A stretch of DNA of 64,000 nt from Psychrobacter arcticus 273-4. GTDB lineage: Bacteria > Pseudomonadota > Gammaproteobacteria > Pseudomonadales > Moraxellaceae. The notes under the pieces were generated by a model. That model did no database searches and had not been told where the DNA came from. It saw nothing but the letters and a program-made list of their open reading frames with translations. Of this stretch, positions 46,201 through 55,655 are shown in pieces; within the stretch, counting starts at the first letter, position 1, and each line of letters opens with the position of its first letter. The stretch lies in NCBI RefSeq assembly GCF_000012305.1, contig NC_007204.1, positions 124,001 to 188,000 on the forward strand. Reading direction: 5' to 3'. The position numbers and the translations under genes were made by a program.

Positions 46201-47484
46201 ATGAGCACGCCAACACCTGAAACGCCTCCTGAACGTCCTAATGATACGCTATCGAATGACCAAAAAGGCACTGCTGACGAGCGTGTCGATGGGACACCTT
46301 TGAATTCAAAACCAGTCGATGAGACAGGTGCAAAAGAAGTTCCGCCTACCGATATCTCGCTCATTAGCGGTGATAATAAACCACGCCATTATAAAATCGA
46401 TAACCCTTCATTCTTTATGCAGCGTGGTTATCAAGTACTATTGGTGCTTGGGTTAATTGCTGCATTTTTCTTGGTCATGGTTTATCAGACTTTATTTGGT
46501 CGGATTGAACAGCCGCAGCAGATGGTGACGATTGAGAAAGGTCAGACCTATTACGGTTTGCTACCGCAGTGGCAACAGGAAATCCCGCTGTTTTCTGCCA
46601 CGATTGCCAAGCTTTATATGAAAACGCAGGTCGATGGTCCATTGCATGCCGGTATTTACCAATTACCGGAAAACCCTACCATTGCTGAGGCGCTACACGT
46701 ACTTGGGCAAGGGGTAAAAGCGGCAATGGTCAAGGTACAAATTATCGAGGGCAAAACCTCAAAAGATTTGTATCAGGCGCTACGTGATAATAAAGGCATC
46801 AAAAAAGAAGTGCTAACGGCTGACAGTACGAATGCTAGCATCGCACAAGCGTTAGATTTGGTTGGTATCTTGCCGGATACGGTTGCCAACAGTAATGACC
46901 CTATCGTTAATCACAATCTTGAAGGCTGGTTTGCCCCTGATACTTATTATTATGGAGAAGGCACCACTGACAAGAAAGTGTTGACCGACTTGTACAAGCG
47001 CCAACAGCAGGCACTGACCAAGGCATGGGAAAACCGTGCGCCAAACCTCCCTTATCAGAGCCCTTATGAGGCGCTGGTGATGGCGTCTATTATTGAAAAA
47101 GAAACCAGTGTGGAAGAAGAGCGTCCTTTGGTCTCAGCAGTCTTTAATAACCGCTTGAACAAAAGCATGCGTATGCAGACGGATCCTACCATTATCTATG
47201 GTATGGGCAGCCGCTATGAAGGTAATATTCGCCGTAAAGACATCGATGAAAAAACGCGCTATAACACCTATCAAATCGATGGTTTGCCGCCTACACCCAT
47301 TGCACTGCCGTCAGCTGCTTCTATCGAAGCAACCTTACATCCTGCTAAGAGCGAAGCGCTATATTTTGTGGCGACAGGCAACGGCGGGCATAAATTTACC
47401 AATAGCTTAACTGAGCACAATCAAGCGGTTAAAGAGTATCTCGGCGTCATGCGTGAGAAAAAAGCCCAAACGCCGCCGCAGTAA
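46201..47484 (+). CDS. mltG: Endolytic peptidoglycan transglycosylase MltG
   Basis: 427 residues from the ATG at 46201 (a GTG at 46195 is also possible). Residues 1-~70 are a Pro/Thr/Asp-rich cytoplasmic segment, unusually long for MltG. One transmembrane helix 'VLLVLGLIAAFFLVMVYQTL' follows (~80-100), then the periplasmic YceG domain with 'GKTSKDLYQAL', 'GWFAPDTYYY', 'ALVMASIIEKETSVEEERPL' (catalytic Glu) and 'RMQTDPTIIYGMG'. It cleaves nascent glycan strands and is thought to end their polymerisation. tmk follows 100 bp later after a hairpin; together they are the second half of the usual pabC-mltG-tmk group. Confidence 0.93.
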   Translation: MSTPTPETPPERPNDTLSNDQKGTADERVDGTPLNSKPVDETGAKEVPPTDISLISGDNKPRHYKIDNPSFFMQRGYQVLLVLGLIAAFFLVMVYQTLFGRIEQPQQMVTIEKGQTYYGLLPQWQQEIPLFSATIAKLYMKTQVDGPLHAGIYQLPENPTIAEALHVLGQGVKAAMVKVQIIEGKTSKDLYQALRDNKGIKKEVLTADSTNASIAQALDLVGILPDTVANSNDPIVNHNLEGWFAPDTYYYGEGTTDKKVLTDLYKRQQQALTKAWENRAPNLPYQSPYEALVMASIIEKETSVEEERPLVSAVFNNRLNKSMRMQTDPTIIYGMGSRYEGNIRRKDIDEKTRYNTYQIDGLPPTPIALPSAASIEATLHPAKSEALYFVATGNGGHKFTNSLTEHNQAVKEYLGVMREKKAQTPPQ

Positions 47485-47532
47485 CACTATTTTAGATTGC
47501 TCTTTATATTGCTTTAAAAAAACCATCGTTTA

Positions 47533-47564
47533 ATGAGCGTTATCAAAATAAAGATAACGCTCAT
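47533..47564 (+). promoter_or_regulatory. 12-bp perfect hairpin in the mltG-tmk gap
   Basis: ATGAGCGTTATC / GATAACGCTCAT are perfect inverted arms with an 8-nt loop, about 20 bp before the tmk ATG. No T run follows, so it is not a standard terminator; it could be a transcript-stabilising or processing structure, or an operator. Confidence 0.6.
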
Positions 47565-47584
47565 CAATGACATAAGGTCATATC

Positions 47585-48262
47585 ATGTCAGCATCCATAC
47601 AAGCGCCGTTTTCTCAAACCACCACTACGCCTCTTCAAGGGCATTTTATTAGTTTTGAGGGTACCGAAGGCGTCGGCAAGACTACTGCGATTGAGCAATT
47701 ATGCGCACGTTTGCAGGCAAATGGCATTGACTATTTGCGCACCCGCGAGCCGGGTGGTAGCCCGTTTGCTGAACGCTTGCGCGAGATATTATTAGACCCT
47801 AATACTGCTATCAATGATGATACGGAATTGCTATTAATGTTTGCCGCCCGCTGTGACCATATGCAGCAAGTGATTTTGCCTGCGCTGCAACGCGGGACAT
47901 GGGTAATATGTGACCGTTTTACCGACTCAACAGTTGCTTATCAAGGCTTTGGGCGTGCAGATGGTGATGCGACTGTACGCGGTAAAATTGACACGCTTAT
48001 TGAGCAATTTGTCACCCAGTTACCAGAGCTGACCTTGTGGTTAGACTTGCCAGTATTAGAAGGCATGGCACGTGCCAATAAACGCAGTGCAGCTGACCGC
48101 TTCGAGCAGCAAGCAACGGACTTTTTTACCAGAGTACATAAAGGGTTTAGGACGCTAGCAGATGAGTATCCTAAGCGTATTCAGCGCATCGATGCCTCAG
48201 GCAGCGCTGATGAGGTCAGCGCGCGAATATGGCAGAAGGTTGAAGAGAAATGGGATATTTAA
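47585..48262 (+). CDS. tmk: Thymidylate kinase
   Basis: 225 residues with a ~15-residue N-terminal extension. P-loop 'FISFEGTEGVGKTTAIEQL', nucleotide-binding 'LRTREPGGSPFAERLREILL' (the DR(Y/F) context appears as 'VICDRFTDSTVAYQGFGR'), and the LID region 'ANKRSAADRFEQQATDFFTR'. It phosphorylates dTMP to dTDP for DNA synthesis. It starts just downstream of a perfect hairpin. holB, which often follows tmk, is not here; the next gene is a convergent antiporter. Confidence 0.95.
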   Translation: MSASIQAPFSQTTTTPLQGHFISFEGTEGVGKTTAIEQLCARLQANGIDYLRTREPGGSPFAERLREILLDPNTAINDDTELLLMFAARCDHMQQVILPALQRGTWVICDRFTDSTVAYQGFGRADGDATVRGKIDTLIEQFVTQLPELTLWLDLPVLEGMARANKRSAADRFEQQATDFFTRVHKGFRTLADEYPKRIQRIDASGSADEVSARIWQKVEEKWDI

Positions 48263-48381
48263 TAGATCGTTTTATCAACTAATAAGCTTGCCCAAATAAA
48301 AACCCCTCTTTTCATTGATAGGCATTTAATAAATATTGTTTAGGCGTTATTTATTCAGGTCTAATTTATATGACCATTATC

Positions 48382-50673
48382 TCAATCATTTTTACCCAAA
48401 TCCTTACTTAATACAACTTCAGCAGTAGTGCTATTATTAGCCTTATTTGAACTTGAGTCCGGTAAGCGGTTGGGGTCTAGAGAGCCTTTTTTATTTTTAG
48501 GCGCATTGCCATTACCGTTACCACTATTTTTATTATTGCTAATTATTTTAGGTATTGCTGGCGTAGTAGGATCAGCAGACACCATTTGGGGATTAGCCTG
48601 AATAGTACCGGCAGATTCAGCTGTTGCTATTTTTTCGTTAGCTGCTTTCTTATGCAGTGCTACTGACGTGATTGAGGAGGGTTTAGACTCTAAACTAGCA
48701 GCTGGCACATCATTGAGTAGATTTTGTTCAGCGTCTTTGTCGCTATCTATCAAAGAAGCTTCCTCTATATTACTGTCATCATCCGCCAGTTCTTTTTCTT
48801 GGCGTTTTTCAGGCGCTTTAGAGTCGGACTCAAAGCTTGCATCAGCTGCGGCGCGCGCTTGCTCTTGTTGCGGCGTCACATCGACTGGTTTTGGCTGTAC
48901 GTCATCATCGACGACCAATGAGACAAGCTTGCGATCACGCGGCACCGTACCGTCGAACTTATCGGTAATGACGTGCAGTTTGCCTTCTTTGTCGACCGTA
49001 TAAAGTGGCACAAATTGTTTATTATCGGCCTTATATTGCTCAAAGCTATAGCTGTCGGTGATATTGGTGATTTTAATACGCGCCTTTTTAGACAGCATAC
49101 TGGCAAGCTTGGTATACGTAACATCCTTGCCAAACAACCACTGTGAATGGAAGTTCCCTTGCTTATCATCGCGCTCACTTTTGACTTTTTCATCGCTAAA
49201 CTTTAAGCGGTATAGCTTGCGCTCACCAAACTCATGACGATAGTGAATCTCAGATAAAGTATTCAGCTCTTTATCCATACTCATGGCAAACAGACGACCG
49301 ATACCGATGAGATCCAAATGATGGTCAGCATGGTCAGAGACAGGATTGCCAAAGTAAGTACGCAAGCCACTCATGCGTGCGCTGGCTATATTGGTATAGT
49401 TATTATGGGCGACGATGACATCAAAGCCTTGATCCTTTAACGAGGTGGCGACCAACAAAGCGACAGGGTTTGAGCCAACGACTAAGATACCATTGGTTTC
49501 AGGCTCACGTACACCCAAAAAGTTTCCCACCATTTTTGCGCCCAAGCCCTGAATCATCACTGTACCAATGATGACCAAAAATACCAAAGGTACCAGTAGC
49601 TCGACACCTTGAATATCATACTCTTGCAGACGAATGGCAAAGAGTGATGAGATGGCAGCAGCAACGATACCGCGCGGACCAATCCAGCTGATCATCAGCT
49701 TCTCTTTGGTCTTTAGGTTGGAGCCGATAGACGACACCCAAACCGACAAGGGGCGGGCGACAAACATCACAATCGCTAGTAGCACTAGACCCGCAAAGCC
49801 GATGCTCAATAAGCTTGCCAGCTCAACACGAGCTGCGAGAATAATAAATAAGACCGACACTAATAAGATGGTGAGCGATTCATTAAACTCTAAAATCGTA
49901 TCACGCGGGAATTTTGGCCAATTAGCCAGCGCAACCCCAAGTACAGTTACTGTCAATAAACCGGATTCATGCTCTAAATGGTTGGAAATTGAAAATAACA
50001 CCAGCACAAAAGCAAGGGTAAAAACATTACGTAAAAACTCAGGAATCATATGCCGACGCATTAAAAACGCTAATGCCCACGCGCCAGCTAACCCCATCGC
50101 TACTGCCAATACTACAATCTTGGCAAACAGCAGAATGCTACTGCCTTCACCGCCTGAGATAATATATTCATAGACCAATACCACCGCAATCGCGCCGATA
50201 GGGTCGATGATGATACCTTCCCACTTTAAGATATTGGAGATGGTTTTATTGGGTCGTACACTGCGCAGTAGCGGCATAATGACCGTCGGACCAGTCACGC
50301 AGACCAATGCGCCAAATAATAAGGCAATAATAGGGTCGATATCAAAGAGCAAATACGTCGACAGAGACACGATGGCGATAGTGATCAGTACGCCGACTGA
50401 CACCAGCATCTGCACCACAGAGCCGTGTTGTTTAATCTCCTCAAACTCTAACGTCAGCGATCCTTCAAATAAAATAATCGCTACGCCTAGTGAGATGAAG
50501 GGAAACATCAGCTCGCCGAGTACTAAATCAGGATCGAAAACCCCTAGTACTGGACCAACGATAATACCAATCAGTAATAAAAATAAAATGGACGGTTGCT
50601 TTAAATACCAAGCCAACCATTGGGCGGCAATACCAATCCCAACCACGCCGGATAACAATAGGGCGGTATCCAT
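48382..50673 (-). CDS. CPA1-family cation/proton antiporter with cytoplasmic regulatory domain and disordered tail
   Basis: 763 residues. About 12 membrane helices to residue ~390, with 'ILFEGSLTLEFEEIKQHG', 'GALVCVTGPTVIMPLLRSVR', 'WEGIIIDPIGAIAVVLVYEY' (the ion-binding Asp) and 'SWIGPRGIVAAAISSLFAIR', the NhaP/CPA1 pattern. A TrkA-N/RCK-like nucleotide-binding part begins 'GILVVGSNPVALLVATSLKD' near 400 and includes 'SMDKELNTLSEIHYRHEFGE'. From ~590 onward is a Glu/Ser/Asn/Lys-rich low-complexity tail ending 'VVLSKDLGKND'. It probably exchanges Na+ or K+ for H+ at the inner membrane, with gating by the soluble domain. Ion specificity cannot be told. Convergent with tmk. Confidence 0.85.
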   Translation of the reverse strand: MDTALLLSGVVGIGIAAQWLAWYLKQPSILFLLLIGIIVGPVLGVFDPDLVLGELMFPFISLGVAIILFEGSLTLEFEEIKQHGSVVQMLVSVGVLITIAIVSLSTYLLFDIDPIIALLFGALVCVTGPTVIMPLLRSVRPNKTISNILKWEGIIIDPIGAIAVVLVYEYIISGGEGSSILLFAKIVVLAVAMGLAGAWALAFLMRRHMIPEFLRNVFTLAFVLVLFSISNHLEHESGLLTVTVLGVALANWPKFPRDTILEFNESLTILLVSVLFIILAARVELASLLSIGFAGLVLLAIVMFVARPLSVWVSSIGSNLKTKEKLMISWIGPRGIVAAAISSLFAIRLQEYDIQGVELLVPLVFLVIIGTVMIQGLGAKMVGNFLGVREPETNGILVVGSNPVALLVATSLKDQGFDVIVAHNNYTNIASARMSGLRTYFGNPVSDHADHHLDLIGIGRLFAMSMDKELNTLSEIHYRHEFGERKLYRLKFSDEKVKSERDDKQGNFHSQWLFGKDVTYTKLASMLSKKARIKITNITDSYSFEQYKADNKQFVPLYTVDKEGKLHVITDKFDGTVPRDRKLVSLVVDDDVQPKPVDVTPQQEQARAAADASFESDSKAPEKRQEKELADDDSNIEEASLIDSDKDAEQNLLNDVPAASLESKPSSITSVALHKKAANEKIATAESAGTIQANPQMVSADPTTPAIPKIISNNKNSGNGNGNAPKNKKGSLDPNRLPDSSSNKANNSTTAEVVLSKDLGKND

Positions 50674-51484
50674 AAATTAATCCTTTTATAATATGGTCAT
50701 GCTTTATAGTGATTCAGAGCGGCAGCATTCAGCACAGACAGTTTTTTTTAGTTGATGACCAATTAATATCATTATTAAAATTCGCCATCAACAGTTACCG
50801 CAAGAGTCACAGCATGAGTCATGTATACTATATAGTAGCAAACACAAAATAATAGCAAAGATGAATACGCTTCTAGATAAAGTAGCGAAGCTTTAGAAAA
50901 TAAAAGCTAAGAACCAGAAGCGCAAAAGAGAGAGGATACGATAAAATAATAGCCAATTTAAGCAGTGAAGAATTAATAAGTTTCATCGCTGACTTTTGTT
51001 TGTTTAAGATGGTTTTACTGGTTATCATAACATGATTTTATTTTATATAACCGAGGGCTAACTGTCACCCAAAGCGTTGTAAAACTCTTGAAAGGACAGA
51101 CAGCGTAAGCTATTTTTGTTATGAACTAGCGACTGTATGCTGCAACGATGTTGTGCACTACTTATGGTTAGTTAGTGGTTATGATAGCTAGTATGATAGC
51201 TAGGTTAAGTCCTTAAATGACGCAGCAAACGATAATAGCATTTAAATGGTGTAAGTTTGCAGTGTATTGTTTAGAGTATTCAAGCAGGCTTACGGTTACG
51301 GTATTGAGATAGAGGCATCAATAGATGACAAACTAATCTGTAGTCAGCAAAAATACTCTATAAACTAAGATAAAGTCGCTATTTATTAGTCATGAATGAC
51401 ATGAAGTAAAATGCCATACCGTGCTGTAAATTAATAGCATAGCTGCTCACAAAAATTATAAAAATTACTTGGAAGAGGAATAAG
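50674..51484. other. Long divergent intergenic region, antiporter to mucD
   Basis: About 810 bp with no supportable gene. A 12-bp palindrome TACTATATAGTA lies at 50826-50837. The right end (GGAAGAGG before 51485) is the mucD ribosome site. The length could hide a small RNA or a regulated promoter, but nothing specific is seen. Confidence 0.4.
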
Positions 51485-52942
51485 ATGCCAATCGACATGT
51501 CTAAATCGAAAATCACTACAGCTATCATGCAGCGCTTGCTTCAACGCAGCACATTGGCAATCGCTGTCGCTACTACTATGGTCGTTGGTATTAACCTAAA
51601 CACCATGCCAAGCGCGCAAGCTGCTGTCACCACCGCTGATTTTTCAGGATTGGTGCAGCAAGTCACGCCAGCGGTGGCACGCGTCAATGTGACCAAAACT
51701 GTGAGTGAGGCCGAACTTGCAAAAGCCCAAACGGCTGAGCTGTTACGCAAATTCTTTGGTGATCGCCTGCGTATCCCTGATCAAGCAGCGACGCCAGCGA
51801 TTGAGCATGCTTATGGCACGGGGTTTTTTGTGACCGATGATGGTTATATGCTGACCAATCACCATGTGGTGGCGGGCGCAGACAAAATCACTGTGACCCT
51901 CAATGACAGAACAGAGCTTGATGCTACCTTGGTTGGCAGTGATGAGCGCTCGGATGTAGCAGTATTAAAGGTTACAGGCAAAAAATTCCCAGCGCTACCG
52001 ATTGGTGATTCTAATAGCCTAAAAGTCGGTGAGCCGGTACTGGCTATTGGCTCGCCATTTGGTTTTGACTATTCAGCGTCGGCAGGTATTGTTAGCGCCA
52101 AATCACGCAATTTTTCGCGTGAAACCAGTGTGTCATTCATTCAAACCGATGTGGCATTGAATCCTGGTAATTCAGGTGGACCGTTATTTAACCAGCGCGG
52201 TGAAGTGATTGGGATTAATTCACGTATTTTTAGTGGAACCGGTGGTTATATGGGGCTGTCGTTCTCCATCCCGATTGATGCGGCGATGGATGTTTATGAG
52301 CAGCTCAAAGCCAATGGTAAGGTTGAGCGTGCCTATTTGGGCATTTATCCGCAAGATATTGATCGTAATTTGGCTGAAGCTTATAACCTAGCGCGTCCGC
52401 AAGGGGCATTACTGACACGCGTGTCACCCGATTCACCTGCCCAAAAAGCAGGGCTAAAATCAGGGGATATTATTTTACGCTACAATGATGTCCAAATTAT
52501 GGAAGCCTCTGACCTATTAAACCTGATTAATCGCGCGCGTCCCAATGACACCTTTCGCATGCAGATTCAGCGCAATGGCAAGCAATCTCTCGTCACTGGC
52601 AAGCTTAGTGACGCCTCAAATGACATGCAGTCACAAAACCGTGGTCAGCAAAATAACGAGATAAGTCTGGGCTTAGCATTACGTAATCTGACCCCAGAGG
52701 AACAAGTAGAGTTGGCCTCTGATAATAAAACCGGCGTTTTGGTCACAGCGATTGAGCCAACAGGATTGGCGGCACGCTCGGGCATACTAGCAGGCGATAT
52801 CATTACTAATCTACATCAAAAATCGATTAAAACCGTCAATGATGTTTCGAGTGCCGTGTCGGTATTGCCTAAAAAAGGGGTGGTGACGATTGAGGTGATG
52901 CGTCAAGGTATCCCTGGTATTATTGGATTACGCATAGAGTAA
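51485..52942 (+). CDS. mucD: DegP/MucD-type periplasmic serine protease
   Basis: 485 residues. Signal peptide with a long hydrophobic run ending 'NTMPSAQAAV'. Trypsin-like domain with catalytic His in 'DDGYMLTNHHVVAGADKITV', Asp in 'GSDERSDVAVLKV', and Ser in 'QTDVALNPGNSGGPLFNQRG'. Two PDZ domains follow, 'AYLGIYPQDIDRNLAEAYNL' (~285) and 'LGLALRNLTPEEQVELASDN' (~400). It degrades and chaperones misfolded envelope proteins; the Pseudomonas homologue MucD restrains the sigma-E-type response. Here it stands alone, not beside an algU/muc cluster. GGAAGAGG precedes the ATG. degP and degQ are alternative names. Confidence 0.92.
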   Translation: MPIDMSKSKITTAIMQRLLQRSTLAIAVATTMVVGINLNTMPSAQAAVTTADFSGLVQQVTPAVARVNVTKTVSEAELAKAQTAELLRKFFGDRLRIPDQAATPAIEHAYGTGFFVTDDGYMLTNHHVVAGADKITVTLNDRTELDATLVGSDERSDVAVLKVTGKKFPALPIGDSNSLKVGEPVLAIGSPFGFDYSASAGIVSAKSRNFSRETSVSFIQTDVALNPGNSGGPLFNQRGEVIGINSRIFSGTGGYMGLSFSIPIDAAMDVYEQLKANGKVERAYLGIYPQDIDRNLAEAYNLARPQGALLTRVSPDSPAQKAGLKSGDIILRYNDVQIMEASDLLNLINRARPNDTFRMQIQRNGKQSLVTGKLSDASNDMQSQNRGQQNNEISLGLALRNLTPEEQVELASDNKTGVLVTAIEPTGLAARSGILAGDIITNLHQKSIKTVNDVSSAVSVLPKKGVVTIEVMRQGIPGIIGLRIE

Positions 52943-53479
52943 TTAGAGGTATTGCTATTACTTGTGGCATAAGAGAACATAAGCGTTTTTTTGCTTGTAT
53001 CGGCTAGCCAACGATGTGTTGACGATTGGTTAAAAGGTTTAAAAAGGTTTTATCGACCCTTAGTAATTACGCTAAACTGACGGTTTGGTTTAAAAACTAG
53101 ATGTTATCAATTTTACTGTATATTAATGGCAAAATGAAATTGAAGCAGCTAGGCAATTATTTGTAGAATTGCTTGCTTTGGCATTAATTGATTGATAGCG
53201 GTCAATCCAAAATATGCTACACTAGCAGGCGTTTTTATAGCGAGATAATCATCCTATTGGTGTCAGATGAAATGGCGTCAAGGACGGTATAAGACATACA
53301 AACATTCAGTATTAACATCGAGCAAGATCTTACCAATGGTGTTTATGAGCATGCATATTATTTATAGTATCCATGCAACTATTTAACAATGAATACTTCA
53401 GAATATGCATTGGTACTTGCAAATGACCTATCATGTGATAGCTTTAATAAAAGCTAGGATACTACAGTAAGGCACAGTT
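52943..53479. other. Intergenic region between mucD and dapA
   Basis: No gene seen. AT-rich, with several -10-like hexamers (e.g. TACACT near 53217) too weak to call. It probably contains the dapA promoter. Confidence 0.4.
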
Positions 53480-54385
53480 ATGAGCACAGCATACGACGAT
53501 ATTAAAACCCGACTACAAGGCTCAATGGTAGCCTTGATAACGCCCATGCTTCGTGACGGCACGGTCGATTATAAGCGTCTGGCAGACCTCATAGACTGGC
53601 AGATTGAACAAGGCACTCATTGCCTTGTCGCTGTTGGTACGACTGGTGAATCCGCAACCTTGTCAATGCAAGAGCACAGCGATGTGATTCGCTATTTTGT
53701 ACAGCATGTTAAAGGTCGTGTACCGGTGATTGCGGGTACTGGCGCAAACAATACGATGGAAGCTATTAAGCTGACTCAAGATGCAGCAGATGCTGGTGCA
53801 GATTGTGCATTATTGGTAGCCCCTTACTATAATAAGCCGCCGCAAGAAGGCTTATATCAGCATTATAAAGCCATCGCTGAAGCCGTAAATATCCCGCAAA
53901 TGCTGTATAACGTCCCTGGGCGTACAGTCGTTGATATCGCGCAAGAAACGGTTGAGCGCTTAGCTGATCTTGGCAATATCGTTGCGATTAAAGATGCGAC
54001 AGGCTCAGTGGCACGCGGTGAGCAATTAATCAAAGTGGTTGGCGATCGTCTTGTGGTTCTATCTGGCGATGATGGCAGCGCACTTGAGCTAATGAAAGTT
54101 GGCGGTAAAGGTAACATCTCTGTCACTGCCAACGTGGTACCAAAAGCCATGAGCGAAACCTTTACAGCAGCCTTGCGTGGTGATTTTGACGCTGCCAATC
54201 AAGTACATGATGTCGTCAAGCACTTACATCGTGACTTGTTTATCGAATCAAGCCCAATCCCAGCCAAGTATGCTTTGCACAAAATGGGTATGATTGATAA
54301 AGGTATTCGCCTGCCGCTAGTATGGCTAGCTGAGCAACATCATGCGACGATTGATACAGCCTTGGTTCGTGCAAACTTATTATAA
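53480..54385 (+). CDS. dapA: 4-hydroxy-tetrahydrodipicolinate synthase
   Basis: 301 residues. TIM barrel of the DapA family: 'GSMVALITPMLRDGTVDYKR', 'AVGTTGESATLSMQEHSDVI', 'VAPYYNKPPQEGLYQHYKAI', 'MLYNVPGRTVVDI' with the catalytic Tyr, and the Schiff-base Lys in 'NIVAIKDATGSVARGEQL'. It condenses pyruvate with aspartate semialdehyde, the first step to diaminopimelate and lysine, and so supplies peptidoglycan. It is followed at 35 bp by a short lipoprotein gene and then purC, the dapA-bamC-purC order known in gammaproteobacteria. Confidence 0.96.
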   Translation: MSTAYDDIKTRLQGSMVALITPMLRDGTVDYKRLADLIDWQIEQGTHCLVAVGTTGESATLSMQEHSDVIRYFVQHVKGRVPVIAGTGANNTMEAIKLTQDAADAGADCALLVAPYYNKPPQEGLYQHYKAIAEAVNIPQMLYNVPGRTVVDIAQETVERLADLGNIVAIKDATGSVARGEQLIKVVGDRLVVLSGDDGSALELMKVGGKGNISVTANVVPKAMSETFTAALRGDFDAANQVHDVVKHLHRDLFIESSPIPAKYALHKMGMIDKGIRLPLVWLAEQHHATIDTALVRANLL

Positions 54386-54420
54386 AATGATGCGTGTAAA
54401 TGCTAACTCAGAGAGATAAT

Positions 54421-54735
54421 ATGATGAAAGTATCATCAGTGACTGCAAAAATATTCCCTGCTGTAATGACGATAGTGTTGGGTAGTACGTTAGTATTGAG
54501 CGGCTGCCAAGCGACAAAAGAATTCATTGGCAAGCGTGACAACGGTAGCCTAGAATATCAGCAAAGCAAAAAATTGGCGCCGCTACAGCTGCCAGCTGCT
54601 CAAGAGACCGCACCATTTGTACCGCTGTACCCAACCCCTAATGCAGGCGCTAATACGCTCACATTACAGAATGAGTCTGGTAAACAGTACCAGCTGCCAA
54701 AACCACAACGTGCTGTTACAAGCCGGGCTGAATAA
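54421..54735 (+). CDS. Short lipoprotein, probable minimal BamC-like protein
   Basis: 104 residues from the ATG at 54421 (GAGAGA 6 bp upstream). Lipoprotein signal peptide with lipobox 'LVLSGCQATK'. After the Cys the mature part is Pro/Gln/Leu-rich and extended: 'GSLEYQQSKKLAPLQLPAAQ' and 'QYQLPKPQRAV'. Its position between dapA and purC is that of bamC (nlpB), and the mature sequence resembles the unstructured N-terminal lasso with which BamC binds BamD. The two helix-grip domains of full-length BamC (~340 residues) are absent. If BamC, it would be an outer-membrane-anchored piece of the beta-barrel assembly machine. Family call is inferred from gene order and motif likeness. Confidence 0.65.
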   Translation: MMKVSSVTAKIFPAVMTIVLGSTLVLSGCQATKEFIGKRDNGSLEYQQSKKLAPLQLPAAQETAPFVPLYPTPNAGANTLTLQNESGKQYQLPKPQRAVTSRAE

Positions 54736-54865
54736 GTAGTTTTTTTAACCTTATCTATGCCGCTAATACTTTTATCAATATCAATGTATCGCATTGGTTT
54801 TATAAGACATTAGCGGCCGCTGCGCGTTTTTACCACATAAGCTTGAACGAACAGGAAACCTCCTA

Positions 54866-55579
54866 ATGCAAAAGCAAGAAATGCTCTATAAAGGCAAAGC
54901 CAAATCTGTTTATGAAACAGAAGACAACGATCTGCTGATTTTACATTTTCGTGATGACACCTCAGCGCTTGATGGTAAGCGTATCGAGCAGTTAGCACGC
55001 AAAGGCGTGGTTAATAATCGCTTTAACGCGTTTATTATGCAAAAGCTGGCGGACGCTGGTATTGAGACGCATTTTGAAAAGCAATTGTCTGATGACGAAG
55101 TGTTGGTCAAGCGTTTGGATATGATTCCGGTTGAATGCGTTGTGCGTAACTTTGCTGCGGGCAGTTTGGTACGCCGTTTAGGGTTAGAAGAAGGGCAGGC
55201 CTTGACGCCACCGACGTACGAGCTGTTCTATAAAGATGATGCGCTTGGTGATCCGATGGTTAATGAGTCAATCTCAATCTCTCTTGGCTGGGCAACCGAC
55301 GCACAGCTCGCAAAAATGAAAGAGCTGAGTCATCAAGTGAATGAAGTATTAACAGCCCTGTTTGATGCTGGCGATTTGATACTAGTAGATTTCAAACTAG
55401 AGTTTGGTGTGTTCCATGACCGCATCATCTTAGGTGATGAGTTCTCACCAGATGGCTGCCGCATTTGGGATAAAGCCACCAAGAAAAAGCTCGATAAAGA
55501 CCGCTTCCGTCAGTCACTAGGTGATGTCATCGAAGCCTACGAAGAAGTAGCAAGTCGTATTGGTGTACCACTAAGCTAA
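54866..55579 (+). CDS. purC: Phosphoribosylaminoimidazole-succinocarboxamide synthase
   Basis: 237 residues, the bacterial PurC length. Signatures: '[20 protein letters not shown]', '[20 protein letters not shown]', '[19 protein letters not shown]', '[20 protein letters not shown]' and '[20 protein letters not shown]'. It joins aspartate to CAIR in purine synthesis with ATP. AGGAAACCTCCT stands before the ATG. A bidirectional terminator follows, shared with the convergent hydrophilic protein gene. Confidence 0.96.
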   Translation: MQKQEMLYKGKAKSVYETEDNDLLILHFRDDTSALDGKRIEQLARKGVVNNRFNAFIMQKLADAGIETHFEKQLSDDEVLVKRLDMIPVECVVRNFAAGSLVRRLGLEEGQALTPPTYELFYKDDALGDPMVNESISISLGWATDAQLAKMKELSHQVNEVLTALFDAGDLILVDFKLEFGVFHDRIILGDEFSPDGCRIWDKATKKKLDKDRFRQSLGDVIEAYEEVASRIGVPLS

Positions 55580-55610
55580 ACGCAGGGAAATAAAAATAGT
55601 TAAGACAATA

Positions 55611-55640
55611 AAAAAACTGAGCCATGAGCTCAGTTTTTTT
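55611..55640. terminator. Bidirectional terminator after purC
   Basis: Stem AAAAAACTGAGC / GCTCAGTTTTTTT with a 5-nt loop lies between convergent genes. Confidence 0.9.
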
Positions 55641-55655
55641 ATGCAATTAAATACA

